Origin: Lentzea albida | GTDB lineage: Bacteria > Actinomycetota > Actinomycetes > Mycobacteriales > Pseudonocardiaceae | Direction: 5' to 3' | NCBI RefSeq assembly: GCF_900111005.1 | Contig: NZ_FOFV01000021.1 | Coordinates: forward strand, 62,001 to 126,000 | DNA length: 64,000 bases | Part shown: piece after piece, positions 1 through 8,150 of the stretch | Position numbering within the stretch: the first letter of the stretch is position 1 | Layout of the letters: the number at the start of each line of letters is the position of its first letter | The notes under the pieces: generated by a model | The model's input: the letters and a program-made list of their open reading frames with translations, nothing else | Databases searched by the model: none | Told to the model about the DNA's origin: nothing | Program-made: the position numbers and the translations under genes

Positions 1-1457
1 CGACCGGCCGCACGAGGTACGGCATCGACTCGCGACCGCCCGGCGGTCTGGTCGCGGTCGTCGCGCGGCCGCCGTGGATCGGCGCGGTGCCCGACACGAT
101 CGACGACGCGGCCACCCGTGCGCTGCCCGGAGTCGTCGACGTGCTGCCGCTGATCGCGCCCGCCGAGGGGCAGGGCGGTGTGGCGGTGATCGCGAGGTCG
201 ACCCACCAGGCGTTGCGCGGACGCGACGCGTTGCGGGTCACGTGGCGTGGCGGCACCCCCACCGCGGACAGCCGCGCCTGGCTCGCGGACCTGAGGGCGG
301 CGTTGCCCGCGCAGAGCCCCGTCGACGGGCTGCAACGGGTGTTCGAGATGCCGTTGCTCGCGCACGCGCCGATGGAACCGATGAACGCCACCGCGCACGT
401 CCGTCCAGATGGCGTGACCATCTGGGCTCCGACGCAGGACCCCGGTTCGCTGCGCACCCAGCTGGCCCGCCAGCTCGGCCTGCCCGCCAGCTCTGTGCGG
501 GTGGAGACGACGGCGTCCGGCGGCGCGTTCGGGCGGCGCATCGAGCCCGACCCCGTGCTGGAGGCCGTGGCGTGCTCGCGGAGGGCCGGAGCGCCCGTGC
601 AGGTGCTGTGGACCCGCGCCGACGACATGCGCAACGACTCCTACCGGCCGATGTCGGTGCACCGGCTGTCCGCGGAGATCGGTCCGGATGGTCTGCCCAT
701 CCGGAGGGCGCACGAGGTCGTCACCTGGCCGTTGACGGTCCTGCCGATCTTCTCGAACCCGGCCCTGATCAAGGCGAGCGGCGACCACTTCCCCTACTCC
801 GTGCCCGGCGACGTCACGGTCGCGGTACGACCCGCTCCCCTGCGCACCGGGTTCTGGCGGTCCGTCTACGCGGGGCAGTTCGTGTACGCCGAGGAGAACT
901 TCCTCAGCGAGATCGGCAGGCGGTCCGGCCTGGACCAGGTCGCGTTGCGCAGGTCCCTGCTGCCCGCGGGCTCGCGGCTGCACCAGGTGCTCGACAAAGT
1001 CGCCGAGCGCGCCCGGTGGAGCAGGCCACCGGCTCCCGGCACGGCCCGCGGCGTGGCCTGCCTGGAGGAGTACGGATCCGCGATCGCGGTGATCGCCGTC
1101 GCCGAGCCGTCGTCCCGCCGGGTGCTGCGCGTGCACGCGGCCGTGGACGTGGGCGTGGCGCTGCACCCGTCCGGCGTCCGCGCCCAGGTGGAGGGGTGCG
1201 TGGTCGACGCGCTGTCAACGGTGCTCGGCGCGCAGATCACCGTCCGGGAAGGACAGGTCGCGCAGTCCTCGTTCGGCGACTACCGGTGGGCGCGCATCGG
1301 CCAGACCCCGGACGTCGACGTGACGATCGTGCCGTCGACCGCCCCGCTCGGCGGCCTGGGCGAGCTGGCCTACCCGCCCGCGGCCGCGGCCATCGCGGCG
1401 GCGATCAGCGGCGACACGCCGGTGACCGGCATGCCCTTCGGTGCCGACGTGGGGTGA
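1..1457 (+). CDS. Molybdopterin-binding oxidase subunit, 3' part
   Basis: Open from the left edge (codon frame starts at base 3), so the N-terminus is missing. The protein resembles the large molybdopterin-cytosine-dinucleotide subunit of xanthine dehydrogenase/aldehyde oxidase enzymes, closest in style to the isoquinoline 1-oxidoreductase beta type. Visible signatures are SGGAFGRR, the following VLWTRADDMRND segment, and near the C-terminus GGLGELAYPP, at the place where this family carries its catalytic glutamate. Such subunits hydroxylate N-heterocycles or aldehydes together with a [2Fe-2S] partner, which would lie outside the window on the left. The substrate cannot be told. A MarR gene follows 26 bp downstream on the same strand. 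Confidence 0.85.
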   Translation, partial: TGRTRYGIDSRPPGGLVAVVARPPWIGAVPDTIDDAATRALPGVVDVLPLIAPAEGQGGVAVIARSTHQALRGRDALRVTWRGGTPTADSRAWLADLRAALPAQSPVDGLQRVFEMPLLAHAPMEPMNATAHVRPDGVTIWAPTQDPGSLRTQLARQLGLPASSVRVETTASGGAFGRRIEPDPVLEAVACSRRAGAPVQVLWTRADDMRNDSYRPMSVHRLSAEIGPDGLPIRRAHEVVTWPLTVLPIFSNPALIKASGDHFPYSVPGDVTVAVRPAPLRTGFWRSVYAGQFVYAEENFLSEIGRRSGLDQVALRRSLLPAGSRLHQVLDKVAERARWSRPPAPGTARGVACLEEYGSAIAVIAVAEPSSRRVLRVHAAVDVGVALHPSGVRAQVEGCVVDALSTVLGAQITVREGQVAQSSFGDYRWARIGQTPDVDVTIVPSTAPLGGLGELAYPPAAAAIAAAISGDTPVTGMPFGADVG

Positions 1458-1483
1458 CGGGGTGGGTCTGGGATGATGGGACC

Positions 1484-1957
1484 GTGGCCGAGGGAGACGA
1501 GCTGGCGGTGGCCGACCGCCCGGACCAGGTGGGCGCGGACGTCGCCTCCTGGCCCACGGGCAGGCTCCTCTCGGTCGCGGCCCGCGTCGTCGAGAAGCGC
1601 TTCGAGGACTTCCTGGCGACCCGCGGCCTCACCCACGCCGGCATGATCACCCTGCACCACCTGGCAGAGGGCCCGCGCTCGCAACGGGAACTGGCCGTGC
1701 TCAGCCGCGTCACCGACCAGACCATGAGCCGCACGATCGAGCACCTCGACCGCGGCGGCCACGTCGTGCGCAGCCAGGACCCCAAGGACCGCAGGCGCAC
1801 CTCGGTGAAGATCACCCCGGCGGGCCGCCGCGCCCTCGCCGCCGCCCGCCGCGAGGAGCGCGAGTCCGACACGCTGCTGGGCGCCGTGGAGGACTACGAC
1901 CACTTCCGGCGGCAGCTGATCGCGCTGATCGCGGCGGCGACGTCCACACGGGACTGA
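1484..1957 (+). CDS. MarR family transcriptional regulator
   Basis: Encodes about 157 residues with a typical MarR winged helix: SQRELAVLSRVTDQTMSRTIEHLDRGGHV as helix-turn-helix, then the DPKDRRRTSVKITPAG wing. MarR proteins are dimeric repressors that usually respond to phenolic or drug-like ligands. The frame is open upstream through the oxidase gene, so the start is a judgement: GTG at 1484 gives a normal length, while GTG at 1508 has a better purine-rich stretch (AGGGAGA) about 10 bp upstream. It lies 26 bp after the oxidase gene and may be co-transcribed with it, possibly controlling it. Confidence 0.8.
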   Translation: MAEGDELAVADRPDQVGADVASWPTGRLLSVAARVVEKRFEDFLATRGLTHAGMITLHHLAEGPRSQRELAVLSRVTDQTMSRTIEHLDRGGHVVRSQDPKDRRRTSVKITPAGRRALAAARREERESDTLLGAVEDYDHFRRQLIALIAAATSTRD

Positions 1958-2048
1958 TCGGACGGCGCCCCGGTCCGGCGGGAGCGTGCGGTGTGGTGGT
2001 GGCTGGGGGGTGAATGAGCGTCGTCGGCGGGGTTCAGTCGGGTTCGGC

Positions 2049-2138
2049 AAGACCCAGCGGGGTTCGGTGCTGTTCAGCGAGGCCCGGCGCCTTTCGGTGA
2101 GGCCCGGCGGGTTTCGGCGAGGCCCGGCGCGTTTCGGC
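2049..2138. repeat. 20-bp tandem repeat in intergenic region
   Basis: Three near-identical 20-bp units (GAGGCCCGGCGNNTTTCGGY) occupy 2079-2098, 2099-2118 and 2119-2138. They are preceded by degenerate half and full units from 2049 (AAGACCCAGCGGGGTTCGGT). The gap 1958-2307 holds no convincing gene: open frames across it on either strand are low-complexity by-products of the repeat. Function is unknown; slipped-strand expansion is the likely origin. Confidence 0.8.
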
Positions 2139-2307
2139 GACAACGGGATCGACGGCGCGACGCCCGCCCGCGAGTTCGGATGACAGCTCGCCGCCGATGC
2201 CGTCGGGGCAGGGCCGGGAACGGCACGACAGAGCCCGGCGGACCTGCCCGCGCCGGCCGCGCCGCGGCCTCGCGTTCGGCGTAGTTTTCGGTCTCGTTAC
2301 GTCGGGT

Positions 2308-3285
2308 ATGTACGTTTTCGTGACCGACGTGACTGTTGACCCCGCGGACCTCTTAGTCGAGGGCTACACGGCGGAGTTCCCCGACGCCGACGAGCCCGTT
2401 CTCCGTGACGCCGACGGCCGCGAAGTGCTGACGTGGCAGGAGAACTACCCCTTCACCGAACGGATGGCGCGGCCCGAGTACGAGCGGCTCAAGCGGTTGC
2501 TGCAGATCGAGTTGCTCAAGCTGCAGCACTGGGTCGCCGAGACCGGGCAGCGGATCGTGATCCTCTTCGAGGGCCGGGACGCCGCCGGCAAGGGCGGCAC
2601 CATCAAGCGGTTCACCGAGAACCTCGACCCCCGCGGCGCGCGCACGGTGGCGCTCGACAAGCCCACCGAGCGGGAGCGCGGCGAGTGGTACTTCCAGCGC
2701 TACGTCCGCGAGTTGCCGACGGCCGGGGAGATCGTGCTGTTCGACCGGTCCTGGTACAACCGGGCCGTGGTCGAGCACGTCATGGGCTACTGCACGCAGG
2801 CCGAGTACGACCTGTTCATGAAGCAGGCCCCGCAGTTCGAGCGCATGCTCGTCGAGGACGGCGTGCTGCTGGTGAAGCTGTGGTTCTCCGTGTCCCGCAA
2901 CGAACAGCGCACCCGGTTCGTCATCCGGCAGATCGACCCGGTGCGCCAGTGGAAGCTCAGCCCCAACGACATCAAGTCGCTCGACCGCTGGGACGACTAC
3001 ACCGAGGCCAAGGTCGCGATGCTGCGTTCCACGGACACGGAGATCGCGCCGTGGACGGTCGTCAAGAGCAACGACAAGAAGCGAGCCCGCATCGAGGCCA
3101 TGCGCAGTGTTCTGGCACGCTTCGACTACGACGACAAGGATCCCGACGTGGTCGGCACGCCGGACGTGCGCGTCGTCGGTGCCGCCGCCACGCTGCTCGA
3201 GGACGGTGAGGACGACACCGCGCTCAGCCCCACCCCCATCGCCCCGAGCGCCGAACCGGGACCGGGCCTGCACCCGGCGCCGTAG
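2308..3285 (+). CDS. ppk2: Polyphosphate kinase 2 (PPK2), class I
   Basis: About 325 residues. PPK2 uses inorganic polyphosphate to phosphorylate nucleoside diphosphates (or the reverse). A Walker A motif GRDAAGKGG near residue 89 and a Walker B/lid region FDRSWYNRA near residue 145 are intact, followed by the family block SPNDIKSLDRWDDYTEAK. One PPK2 domain with ordinary spacing points to class I. A C-terminal tail of about 40 residues rich in Pro, Asp and Glu is extra. Start chosen at ATG 2308; GTG 2320 is an alternative, and a longer frame from 2197 adds only a basic low-complexity stretch. It stands alone, with no exopolyphosphatase or ppk1 nearby. Confidence 0.93.
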   Translation: MYVFVTDVTVDPADLLVEGYTAEFPDADEPVLRDADGREVLTWQENYPFTERMARPEYERLKRLLQIELLKLQHWVAETGQRIVILFEGRDAAGKGGTIKRFTENLDPRGARTVALDKPTERERGEWYFQRYVRELPTAGEIVLFDRSWYNRAVVEHVMGYCTQAEYDLFMKQAPQFERMLVEDGVLLVKLWFSVSRNEQRTRFVIRQIDPVRQWKLSPNDIKSLDRWDDYTEAKVAMLRSTDTEIAPWTVVKSNDKKRARIEAMRSVLARFDYDDKDPDVVGTPDVRVVGAAATLLEDGEDDTALSPTPIAPSAEPGPGLHPAP

Positions 3286-3355
3286 GGCGAGCCCCACCAC
3301 GACGACTCCGGTCCGCCCCAGTGATCATCACGGCGATCACCGGTTGACTGCCCGC

Positions 3356-3973
3356 ATGACCTCACCCCTGTCCCGGCGCACCGCCCTGCGCGGTGCCGCC
3401 CTCGCCGCCGCCGCGAGTGCGGTCGCCGTGCCCGCCCACGCCGCCGAAACGACCGCGAACCACCACTCGTTCACAGTGCGCGACAACAGGGGCAGGCAAC
3501 GGCTGCTCGCAGACACGCGGCGGCCCCCGATCCTCATCGGCGGCAAGGTGATCCCCGCCGAGCAGCGCCAGGGACCTGAGCACGGCACGTACCTCGTCTT
3601 CAACGACGAGAACGGCTCCGAACGCGGCGGCATCGTCGCGGGCGCGTCGGAGGCCAGCCTCTCGCTGGACTACGCCAACGCGCAGGCGCTCACCCTCGCC
3701 ACCCGCTGGCAGGGCGAGCACGGCGCGACCGCCCTGTTCTTCAAGCAGATGCCCGACCCGAGCCTGCCCGTCGAGCAGACGCCGCCGACGCCCACGAGGG
3801 TCGAGCTGGTCTGGTCGACGGCGGACGGCGCGGTGCTCGCGTTGAACGACTCGAAGGGCAGGCCGCGCATCGTGATCTCGGTGGACGCGCAGGACGTGCC
3901 GGGCATCCGCGTGCTCGACGAGCAGGGCAACGTCGTCTCCGACCTCGTTCAGGCGACCGGGAAGTCGAAGTAG
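3356..3973 (+). CDS. Tat-exported protein of unknown function
   Basis: Protein of 205 residues. The N-terminus MTSPLSRRTALRGAALAAAAS is a twin-arginine signal peptide (SRRTALRG then an alanine-rich core, AHA cleavage near residue 33). The mature part of about 170 residues is predicted beta-rich, with repeated short segments such as GTYLVFNDENGSERGG and GRPRIVISVDAQDVPGIRVLDEQG. These resemble bacterial proteins that start with a conserved FNDENG-like strand motif, but no enzyme family is assigned. ATG 3356 follows the PPK2 gene by 70 bp. It converges on vanX with a 25-bp tail-to-tail overlap at 3949-3973, so no terminator fits between them. Confidence 0.7.
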   Translation: MTSPLSRRTALRGAALAAAASAVAVPAHAAETTANHHSFTVRDNRGRQRLLADTRRPPILIGGKVIPAEQRQGPEHGTYLVFNDENGSERGGIVAGASEASLSLDYANAQALTLATRWQGEHGATALFFKQMPDPSLPVEQTPPTPTRVELVWSTADGAVLALNDSKGRPRIVISVDAQDVPGIRVLDEQGNVVSDLVQATGKSK

Positions 3974-4551
3974 GTGTCCGGGTACGGCTCGTCGACCAAC
4001 GTGTAGTGCCACCACTCGCTGTCGTAGCGCTGGAACCCGCACGCCTCCATGATCGAGCAAAGGTGCTGCCGGTTCGCCGTCTCCGCCTCGCCGATCCCGG
4101 CGGCGCCGTGGTGCGAGAGCGGGTCCATCAGGTCGTGGCCGCCGCCCATCGGCACGAGCTCGTCAGTCGCCGAACAGTAGAGCGTGAGGTCGACGGTGCT
4201 GCCGCGGCTGTGCCCGGACCTGGCCGCCACGTACCCCAGTGAGAACATCTCGGCCCTGCTGATGCGCGGGTGGAACCGGGCCTTGGTCCGGGCGTCGTCG
4301 GGTTCCGCGGCCCAGCGCACGAAGCGGTCGACGGCGCGTTGCGGGCGGTAGCCGTCCCACAGCAGCAGGCCGAAGCCGAGCGACTCGGCCTTCTCCTGCG
4401 CCATTTCGAGGGCGTTCACCAGCGCGCGAGTGCCGGCGACGCGGTTGACCAGGTAGCCGTCGACGGGCTTGCCGGTGAAGTTGTCCCACGTGGCGTACTT
4501 GGCGTCCCAGCGGATCCCCGGCACGTCCACGAACGCGAAGTCGGCGTTCAC
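3949..4551 (-). CDS. vanX: D-Ala-D-Ala dipeptidase VanX
   Basis: Zinc dipeptidase of 200 residues (VanX is about 202) that hydrolyses cytoplasmic D-Ala-D-Ala, removing the vancomycin-binding precursor. Visible active site: His114 and Asp121 in SGHSRGSTVDLT, Glu179 and His182 in EWWHYTL, and Arg69 in WDGYRPQ, matching the VanX/DdpX zinc ligands and transition-state arginine. The opening DVPGIRWDAKYATWDNFTGKPVDGYLV stretch is characteristic of VanX. GTG 4551 overlaps the vanA stop by 4 bp (GTGA), implying translational coupling. Last gene of vanHAX; no vanY or vanZ follows. Confidence 0.96.
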   Translation of the reverse strand: MNADFAFVDVPGIRWDAKYATWDNFTGKPVDGYLVNRVAGTRALVNALEMAQEKAESLGFGLLLWDGYRPQRAVDRFVRWAAEPDDARTKARFHPRISRAEMFSLGYVAARSGHSRGSTVDLTLYCSATDELVPMGGGHDLMDPLSHHGAAGIGEAETANRQHLCSIMEACGFQRYDSEWWHYTLVDEPYPDTYFDFPVA

Positions 4552-5546
4552 CTGAGCTTTCCCGTCAGCGCCAACGACACCAGCCGGTCGATCACGTCGG
4601 CCAAGCGCAGCCCGGCGGCCGCCATCATCCTCGGGTAGCGGCTGTACGAGGTGAGGCCCGGCATGGTGTTCACCTCGTTCAGCACCACTTCCCCCCGCGG
4701 TGTCAGGAACAGGTCGACCCGCGCCAGGCCCGAGCACCCCAGCGCGCGGTAGACGGTCTTCGCGGTCTCCCGGACGAGGTCGCGCGACTCCGCCGGGATG
4801 TCCGCGGGCACGACGAAGGCCGAGTTCTCCGAACCGGTCTCGGGCGTCGCCTCCTGGTGGATCCGGAAGAACCCGTGGGTCAGCGCGACCCTGTCCAGCT
4901 CGCCGACGACGAGGTCGTCACCGTTGCCGAGCACCGCACAGCCGATCTCGCTGCCCACCACGGCTTCCTCGACCAGGACCTTCAAGTCGTACTGGCGGGC
5001 CACCTCCAGGGCGACGCCGAGCTCGTGCTCCGCGGACACCTTCGTCACGCCGAACGACGACCCCGACCGGGCCGGTTTCACGAAGACCGGGTACGCCGGG
5101 TCCGCGGGGACCTCGGTCCAGAAGTTCGGTGTCGCGACCCCGGCACCGCGCGCGACGACGTAGGTGAGTGCCTTGTCCATGCACAGCGCCGAGCTCTGCA
5201 CGTCGCAACCGATGTACGGGATGCCGCACAGCTCCAGCAGTCCCTGCACCGCGCCGTCCTCGCCCAGCCTGCCGTGCAGGACCGGGAACACGACGTCCAG
5301 CTCGACCACCTCGAACCGGCCGCCGTCCAGGACGAGCAGCCCCTCCGGCGACAGCACGACCGGGCGGCCGTCCCCGGCGTCGGGCCCCGTGCACAGCCTC
5401 CAGTCGCCGCCGCGGGTGATCTTGATCCAGTACAGGTCGTACCTCGTGGTGTCGAGGTGCCGCGCGACCTCCCGCGCGGACTTCACCGACACGGGATGTT
5501 CCTCGAACGCCCCGCCGAAGATGATCCCGATCCTCACCTCGGTCAT
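4548..5546 (-). CDS. vanA: D-Ala-D-Lac ligase VanA-type
   Basis: ATP-grasp ligase of 332 residues that joins D-Ala to D-lactate, giving peptidoglycan precursors that bind glycopeptides poorly. Family marks: N-terminal GIIFGGAFEEHPVSVKSA, HGRLGEDGAVQG at 91-102, GCDVQSSALCMDK, VFVKPARSGSSFG and the C-terminal NEVNTMPGLTSYSRYPRMM. The omega loop around 217-236 reads ELDRVALTHGFFRIHQE, the VanA/VanB-like form with a His where D-Ala-D-Ala ligases carry a Lys-Tyr pair, which supports D-lactate use. Overlaps vanH and vanX by 4 bp each. GC content and codon use look like the neighbours, as expected for an actinomycete-native copy. Confidence 0.95.
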   Translation of the reverse strand: MTEVRIGIIFGGAFEEHPVSVKSAREVARHLDTTRYDLYWIKITRGGDWRLCTGPDAGDGRPVVLSPEGLLVLDGGRFEVVELDVVFPVLHGRLGEDGAVQGLLELCGIPYIGCDVQSSALCMDKALTYVVARGAGVATPNFWTEVPADPAYPVFVKPARSGSSFGVTKVSAEHELGVALEVARQYDLKVLVEEAVVGSEIGCAVLGNGDDLVVGELDRVALTHGFFRIHQEATPETGSENSAFVVPADIPAESRDLVRETAKTVYRALGCSGLARVDLFLTPRGEVVLNEVNTMPGLTSYSRYPRMMAAAGLRLADVIDRLVSLALTGKLR

Positions 5547-6505
5547 GCCGTCCCCCGGTTCTCGAAGCTCAAGCAGTCGATGAGCGTGTTCTCGACGACG
5601 TCGCTCAGCGCGTGGTCGGTGTAGTAGGCGGTGTGCGGGCTGACGACCACGTTCGGCATCTCCTGCAGCCGCCGCACCGGTTCGTCGTCGAATTTCCTTG
5701 CGCGGCAGTCGGTGTAGAAGATCCCTTCTTCACCTTCGAGCACGTCCAGCGCCGCACCGCCGAGCCTGCCGCCCTCCAGCGCCTCGACCAGCGCCGAGGT
5801 GTCGACGAGCGCACCACGACCGGTGTTGACGACGACCGCACCGCTCTTCATCGACCCGATGCGGGCGCGGTCGAGGAGGTGGTGCGTTCCCGAGTTCAAC
5901 GGCGTGTGCAGCGTGACGACGTCGCTGACCCGCAGCAGTTCGTCCAGCGGTACGTGGTCCGCCGAGTCGCGCGGCCGGCTGTCGAACGCCAGCACGCCGC
6001 ACCCGAAGCCGCGCAACCGGTCCAGGACCGCGACGCCGATCCGCCCGGTCCCGACCACGCCGATCGTCAGGTCGCGCAGCTCCCTGCCGCGCACCGGGTT
6101 CAGCCGGTAGTCGTACCGGTCGGCCCTCCGCAGCAACGACTTCATGCCGCGCACGGCCATGAGGATCAACATGACGGTGTAGTCGGCGACGCCGTCCGGC
6201 GAGTAGGCCGTGGTGCCGACGGTGATGCCGAGGCTCTCGGCGCACTCGACGTCGACGTGGTCGAAGCCCGCGCTGCGGGTCGAGAGGTACCGCACGCCGA
6301 CCTGGCTGAGCCCGACGAGCGCCGAAGCGGTCACAGGGGTCCGGTGGCCGACGCTGACGCACCGGTTCCCGGACGCCAGGCCGACGTTCGCCTCGGACAC
6401 CGCCGCGCCGGTGATCGTCGGCGTCACCCCGCAGCGGGGCGCCCTGTCCCGGAACAGCGCGGCCTCGTCCTGCCCGCACCCGTAGATCGTGATGCCTGTT
6501 GCCAT
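5543..6505 (-). CDS. vanH: D-lactate dehydrogenase VanH
   Basis: NADH-dependent 2-hydroxyacid dehydrogenase of 320 residues that reduces pyruvate to D-lactate for VanA. It contains the Rossmann motif GVVGTGRIG, the catalytic Arg in NTGRGALVD, Glu in DVLEGEEGIFYTDC and His in SPHTAYYTDHALSD. The last two blocks, and the N-terminal GNRCVSVGHRTPVT, are specific to VanH rather than general lactate dehydrogenases. ATG 6505 gives the family length; the frame stays open upstream without homology. First gene of vanHAX; a perfect 10-bp-arm inverted repeat lies 30 bp upstream, between it and a co-directional TetR gene. No vanR/vanS pair is present in the window. Confidence 0.95.
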   Translation of the reverse strand: MATGITIYGCGQDEAALFRDRAPRCGVTPTITGAAVSEANVGLASGNRCVSVGHRTPVTASALVGLSQVGVRYLSTRSAGFDHVDVECAESLGITVGTTAYSPDGVADYTVMLILMAVRGMKSLLRRADRYDYRLNPVRGRELRDLTIGVVGTGRIGVAVLDRLRGFGCGVLAFDSRPRDSADHVPLDELLRVSDVVTLHTPLNSGTHHLLDRARIGSMKSGAVVVNTGRGALVDTSALVEALEGGRLGGAALDVLEGEEGIFYTDCRARKFDDEPVRRLQEMPNVVVSPHTAYYTDHALSDVVENTLIDCLSFENRGTA

Positions 6506-6535
6506 GCGCCCAGTCAAGGGAACACGGCGTTGCCG

Positions 6536-6561
6536 TCGCGTATCCGCTTTCGGATACGCGA
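6536..6561. promoter_or_regulatory. Inverted repeat upstream of vanH
   Basis: Perfect 10-bp arms TCGCGTATCC (6536-6545) and GGATACGCGA (6552-6561) around 6 bases, 12 bp past the TetR stop and 31 bp before the vanH ATG. There is no U-tract on either side, so an operator for vanHAX is at least as likely as a terminator of the TetR gene. Confidence 0.6.
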
Positions 6562-6573
6562 ACGACAGGGCTC

Positions 6574-7212
6574 CTACTCGGCGACGGTGACCATGAGGCC
6601 GACCGCCTCGGGCAGCTCGGCCCGCAGCCGCGCCACGGTCTCGGCGTTGCCCGAGAGGTGGTGCAACAGAGCGCGCTGGAAGATGCCGTCGAGCGTCACG
6701 TAGATCATGGACGCCGAGGCCGCGGGCGTGCCGCCGAGCAGTTCGGCGTAGCGGTGGACCACGCGCCACACCATGGCCTCGCGGTGGCCGTCGATCTCCA
6801 GCACGGCGGCGCGGAACGACGCGTCGAACAGGCTCTGGTTGCGCAGGTCGTACCAGAGGCGGTGCAGCGTCGCGTCCTGTTCCAGGGTCTCGAAGAACAT
6901 CGCGACGAACTCGTCGCGCAGCTGCTCGGCGGACTTCGCGCGGGCCACGACCTCGTCGTAGCGCGTCACGCAGACCACCTCGTACTGGCGGACCGCCTCG
7001 GTGATCAGGTCGCGCTTGTCCTCGAAGTAGTAGTGCAGGACGCCGTGGGAGAACTCGGAGTTCTGCGCGATCTCCCGCAGGCTCGTCCGCGCGTACCCGA
7101 GCTCGGCCAGCGTGTGCAGCGTCGCCACGGCGAGCTCGGTCCGCCGGGCGTCGAACTTGTCGACCTGCCGGCGGGCGATGCGGTCCTGCTTGCGCGAAGC
7201 GACTTCTGTCAC
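6574..7212 (-). CDS. TetR family transcriptional regulator
   Basis: About 212 residues. N-terminal TetR DNA-binding domain: ELAVATLHTLAELGYARTSLREIAQNSEFSHGVLHYYFEDKRDLI, preceded by a basic stretch (SRKQDRIARRQVDKFDARR). The C-terminal helices resemble the BetI/YcdC-like group. GTG 7212 follows a GAGGC ribosome site; TAGGCT sits just upstream and could be a -10. It is divergent from the SDR gene at 7347, with three TTGAC/GTCAA-type palindromic elements between them, so it most likely represses itself and the SDR-DUF5938-ligase operon. Although it lies directly upstream of vanH on the same strand, a role in vancomycin response is not indicated. Confidence 0.88.
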   Translation of the reverse strand: MTEVASRKQDRIARRQVDKFDARRTELAVATLHTLAELGYARTSLREIAQNSEFSHGVLHYYFEDKRDLITEAVRQYEVVCVTRYDEVVARAKSAEQLRDEFVAMFFETLEQDATLHRLWYDLRNQSLFDASFRAAVLEIDGHREAMVWRVVHRYAELLGGTPAASASMIYVTLDGIFQRALLHHLSGNAETVARLRAELPEAVGLMVTVAE

Positions 7213-7243
7213 GCCTCGCAGCCTACCGCTCACTGCGACAAAG

Positions 7244-7317
7244 CTTGACCACCCGTCCAAAAAATCTTGGACAGTCGTCAAGGAAAAACTTGACGACTGT
7301 CAAGGAATAGCTAGTGT
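7244..7317. promoter_or_regulatory. TetR operator cluster and SDR promoter
   Basis: A larger inverted repeat pairs 7266-7282 (CTTGGACAGTCGTCAAG) with 7289-7304 (CTTGACGACTGTCAAG); the core TTGACGACTGTCAA at 7290-7303 is itself palindromic. A related element CTTGACCACCCGTCCAA is at 7244-7260. TTGACG (7290-7295) and TAGTGT (7312-7317), 16 bp apart, form a plausible promoter for the SDR operon, so the repressor site covers the -35. Confidence 0.7.
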
Positions 7318-7346
7318 GTGAGCCATCTCACCGAGGAGGCGACTCA

Positions 7347-8150
7347 ATGACGAGTTATCAGCTGACAGGCCGAAAAGCGCTGGTCACCGGGGGTGCACGA
7401 GGTCTGGGCGCGGGCATGGCCGCGGCTCTCGCGGCCGCCGGGGCGTCGGTCCTGATCGGCGACGTCCTGGAGGACGAGGGCAAGCAGACCGCCCAAGCCC
7501 TGCGCGACTCGGGCGCCACGGCGGAGTTCGTGCCGCTGGACGTCACCGACGACGAGAGCTGGGCCTCCGCGGTGAGCACGGCGGTCGACGCGATCGGCGG
7601 GCTCGACATCCTCGTGAACAACGCGGGCATCGAGATCACCAGCCTGATCACCGAGCTCGTCCCCGCCGACGTCCGCAAGATGCTCGACGTCAACGTGCTG
7701 GGCACCGCGCTCGGCCTGAAGCACGGCCTGCGGGCGATGCGCCCCGGCGGTGCGGCGGGCAACGGCGGCTCGATCATCAGCATCGCGTCGGTCGCGGCGA
7801 CCATCGCCTTCCCCGGCATCAGCGTCTACTCGGCGACCAAGTCCGCCATCGACCGGCTGACCAGGGTCGCGGCGGCGGAGTCGGGCAAGCTCGGCTACGG
7901 CGTGCGCGTCAACTGCATCTACCCCGGCCTCACGCCCACCACGATGGGCAACCAGCTGGCCGTCGACTGCGCCGAGCTGGGTCTGTTCCCCTCGGTCGAG
8001 GCCGCCGTCGGCGCCGTCGTGGAACTCACGCCGCTCGGCCGGCTCGGGCAGGTCGACGACATGGCGGACGCGGTGGTGTTCCTCGCGTCCGACGCCTCGA
8101 AGTTCATCTCCGGAGCGGGGCTTCCGGTCGACGGCGGAATGGGGATGTGA
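7347..8150 (+). CDS. SDR family oxidoreductase
   Basis: Classical short-chain dehydrogenase of 267 residues: nucleotide motif TGGARGLGAG near residue 14, NNAG, and catalytic Ser/Tyr/Lys in SIASVAATIAF and YSATKSA. The pattern is like 3-alpha/20-beta-hydroxysteroid dehydrogenases, i.e. oxidation of a secondary alcohol on a steroid- or lipid-like substrate; the precise substrate is not readable. ATG 7347 has a strong GAGGAGG site. First gene of an operon whose next gene starts within its stop codon (GTGA at 8147-8150); divergent from a TetR gene. Confidence 0.88.
   Translation: MTSYQLTGRKALVTGGARGLGAGMAAALAAAGASVLIGDVLEDEGKQTAQALRDSGATAEFVPLDVTDDESWASAVSTAVDAIGGLDILVNNAGIEITSLITELVPADVRKMLDVNVLGTALGLKHGLRAMRPGGAAGNGGSIISIASVAATIAFPGISVYSATKSAIDRLTRVAAAESGKLGYGVRVNCIYPGLTPTTMGNQLAVDCAELGLFPSVEAAVGAVVELTPLGRLGQVDDMADAVVFLASDASKFISGAGLPVDGGMGM

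Noticed and set aside
74-1957. A frame joining oxidase-region sequence and the MarR gene
   Set aside because: The first 470 codons are in the wrong frame for the oxidase; only the last about 157 codons encode MarR.
2049-2138. Tandem repeats as a CRISPR array
   Set aside because: Units are directly adjacent without spacers, and no cas genes are near.
6574-7212. TetR protein as the regulator of vanHAX
   Set aside because: Its clear operators are in the divergent region towards the SDR operon; the repeat before vanH has a different sequence.
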